Positions 6,140 to 6,780 of a stretch of 6,780 nt of DNA are shown in pieces. The stretch lies in NCBI GenBank assembly GCA_013042125.1, contig JABDQS010000275.1, positions 1 to 6,780 on the forward strand, given 5' to 3'. The notes below the pieces were generated by a model that worked only from the letters and a program-made list of their open reading frames with translations, had not been told where the DNA came from and did not search any database. Within the stretch, counting starts at the first letter, position 1; the number at the start of each line of letters is the position of its first letter. The position numbers were made by a program, and so were the translations under genes. This DNA is from Eudoraea sp. (GTDB lineage Bacteria > Bacteroidota > Bacteroidia > Flavobacteriales > Flavobacteriaceae).

Positions 6140-6780
6140 TTATCTATTTAACAGGGTTTTATCTTCAGGTATATTTTGTTTACCCCGCGCACTTATTTTT
6201 TCCGTTATGGCTATCCAGAAAGGACTAATGCATATTGTAAGGGAGATCAGGGAGATAGTGAAATCGTAGGCATATTGGGTTAGAATATTTAGATTTAGAG
6301 CAGTAATACATATTAAAAAACTCAATTCCCCTATCTGGGCCAGCATGGCTCCACCAAAAATGGCATCTTTCCACGAATTGTTGTAGGTCTTTAAGATCAG
6401 GGTGTTTATAAATTGATTTAGCACATACACAGCAATAAGAACAAGGCCCAAGGGAAGAAGATTGTTAAGCAGGAACTCAACATTGATCTGGGCTCCAATA
6501 CTTATAAAGAATATGGCCACAAAAAGGATCCTGAATGAATGTATAGCATCATGGATCCACCTGGTGGCCTTACCTGCATGCATTACCAAGCCTCCAACAA
6601 AGGCCCCCAGGGCCTCCGAAATACCAAATAATCCGGCGATCATTGCCCCGGCAAAACAAAAGAAAAGTGCGAGGAACACCTGCAATTCATGATCTTTTTG
6701 AATAGACTTTCTAAAGGGTAACCAGGTAATTTCCTTTTTGACATAGATGTAAATGATAGCCGAAATGATCAGTATACCAC
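6140..6780 (-). CDS. Kef-type cation:proton antiporter (CPA2 / Na+/H+ exchanger domain), N-terminus cut by window edge
   Basis: The frame is open from the right edge to TAA at 6140, giving the last 212 residues (numbered from the edge). About six membrane helices remain. Family marks are a helix with LFGISEALGAFVGGLVMHAG (50-69), then FRILFVAIFFISIGAQINV (82-100), which matches the FFxSxG region, and GGAMLAQIGELSFLI (142-156), matching the Q-x-GE motif near the end of the CPA2 transport domain. The paired Asp region expected for ion binding would lie outside the window. The protein stops about 20 residues after the last helix in a polar tail (EKISARGKQNIPEDKTLLNR), so it has no RCK/TrkA-N nucleotide-binding domain and probably lacks the control typical of KefB/KefC. 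A TTG at 6685 is an internal codon, not the start: the frame continues upstream with membrane-like sequence. It probably exchanges K+ or Na+ for protons at the inner membrane. Confidence 0.88.
   Translation of the reverse strand, partial: GILIISAIIYIYVKKEITWLPFRKSIQKDHELQVFLALFFCFAGAMIAGLFGISEALGAFVGGLVMHAGKATRWIHDAIHSFRILFVAIFFISIGAQINVEFLLNNLLPLGLVLIAVYVLNQFINTLILKTYNNSWKDAIFGGAMLAQIGELSFLICITALNLNILTQYAYDFTISLISLTICISPFWIAITEKISARGKQNIPEDKTLLNR

Noticed and set aside
6462..6692. Plus-strand frame opposite the antiporter gene
   Set aside because: It is antisense to conserved CPA2 membrane helices and has no recognisable protein features.

Overview
The window looks like an ordinary chromosomal stretch of a Bacteroidota bacterium, most likely a marine member of the Flavobacteriaceae. 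This is inferred from protein character (a haloperoxidase-like lipoprotein with a short LAAC lipobox, Bacteroidota-style CorA and VIT proteins), moderate-to-low GC with A-rich leaders, and the near absence of Shine-Dalgarno sequences before the starts. It was not tested by any search. All eight supported genes lie on the minus strand, so the transcriptional order runs from the right edge to the left edge. Gaps between genes are 46 to 113 bases, so no stretch over 300 bases lacks a gene. I see no tRNA, rRNA, CRISPR array, insertion sequence or phage gene.

Right part (4245-6780): three inorganic-ion transport genes follow one another. They are the 3' part of a CPA2/Kef-type cation:proton antiporter (cut by the right edge), a compact VIT/CCC1-type Fe2+/Mn2+ transporter, and a CorA-type divalent cation channel whose signature reads GTN instead of GMN. 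The spacing (46 and 88 bases) would allow co-transcription, but no promoter or terminator settles this.

Middle part (2459-4139): a small SRPBCC/AHSA1-type protein, an atypical short-chain dehydrogenase-like NAD(P)H-binding protein, and an unrecognised 130-residue protein with a helical soluble half followed by two glycine-rich membrane helices. A small hairpin lies between the first two.

Left part (1-2396): a 12-helix MFS transporter of unknown substrate, then a vanadium haloperoxidase-like lipoprotein that runs off the left edge just before its catalytic Ser-Gly-His motif. The haloperoxidase has no start-to-stop ORF inside the window because its stop lies outside, but its frame is open over all 387 visible codons.

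I found no convincing evidence of a new multi-gene system. The points most worth checking are the CorA GTN signature, the chloroperoxidase-like halide pocket in the truncated lipoprotein, and the unrecognised two-helix membrane protein.
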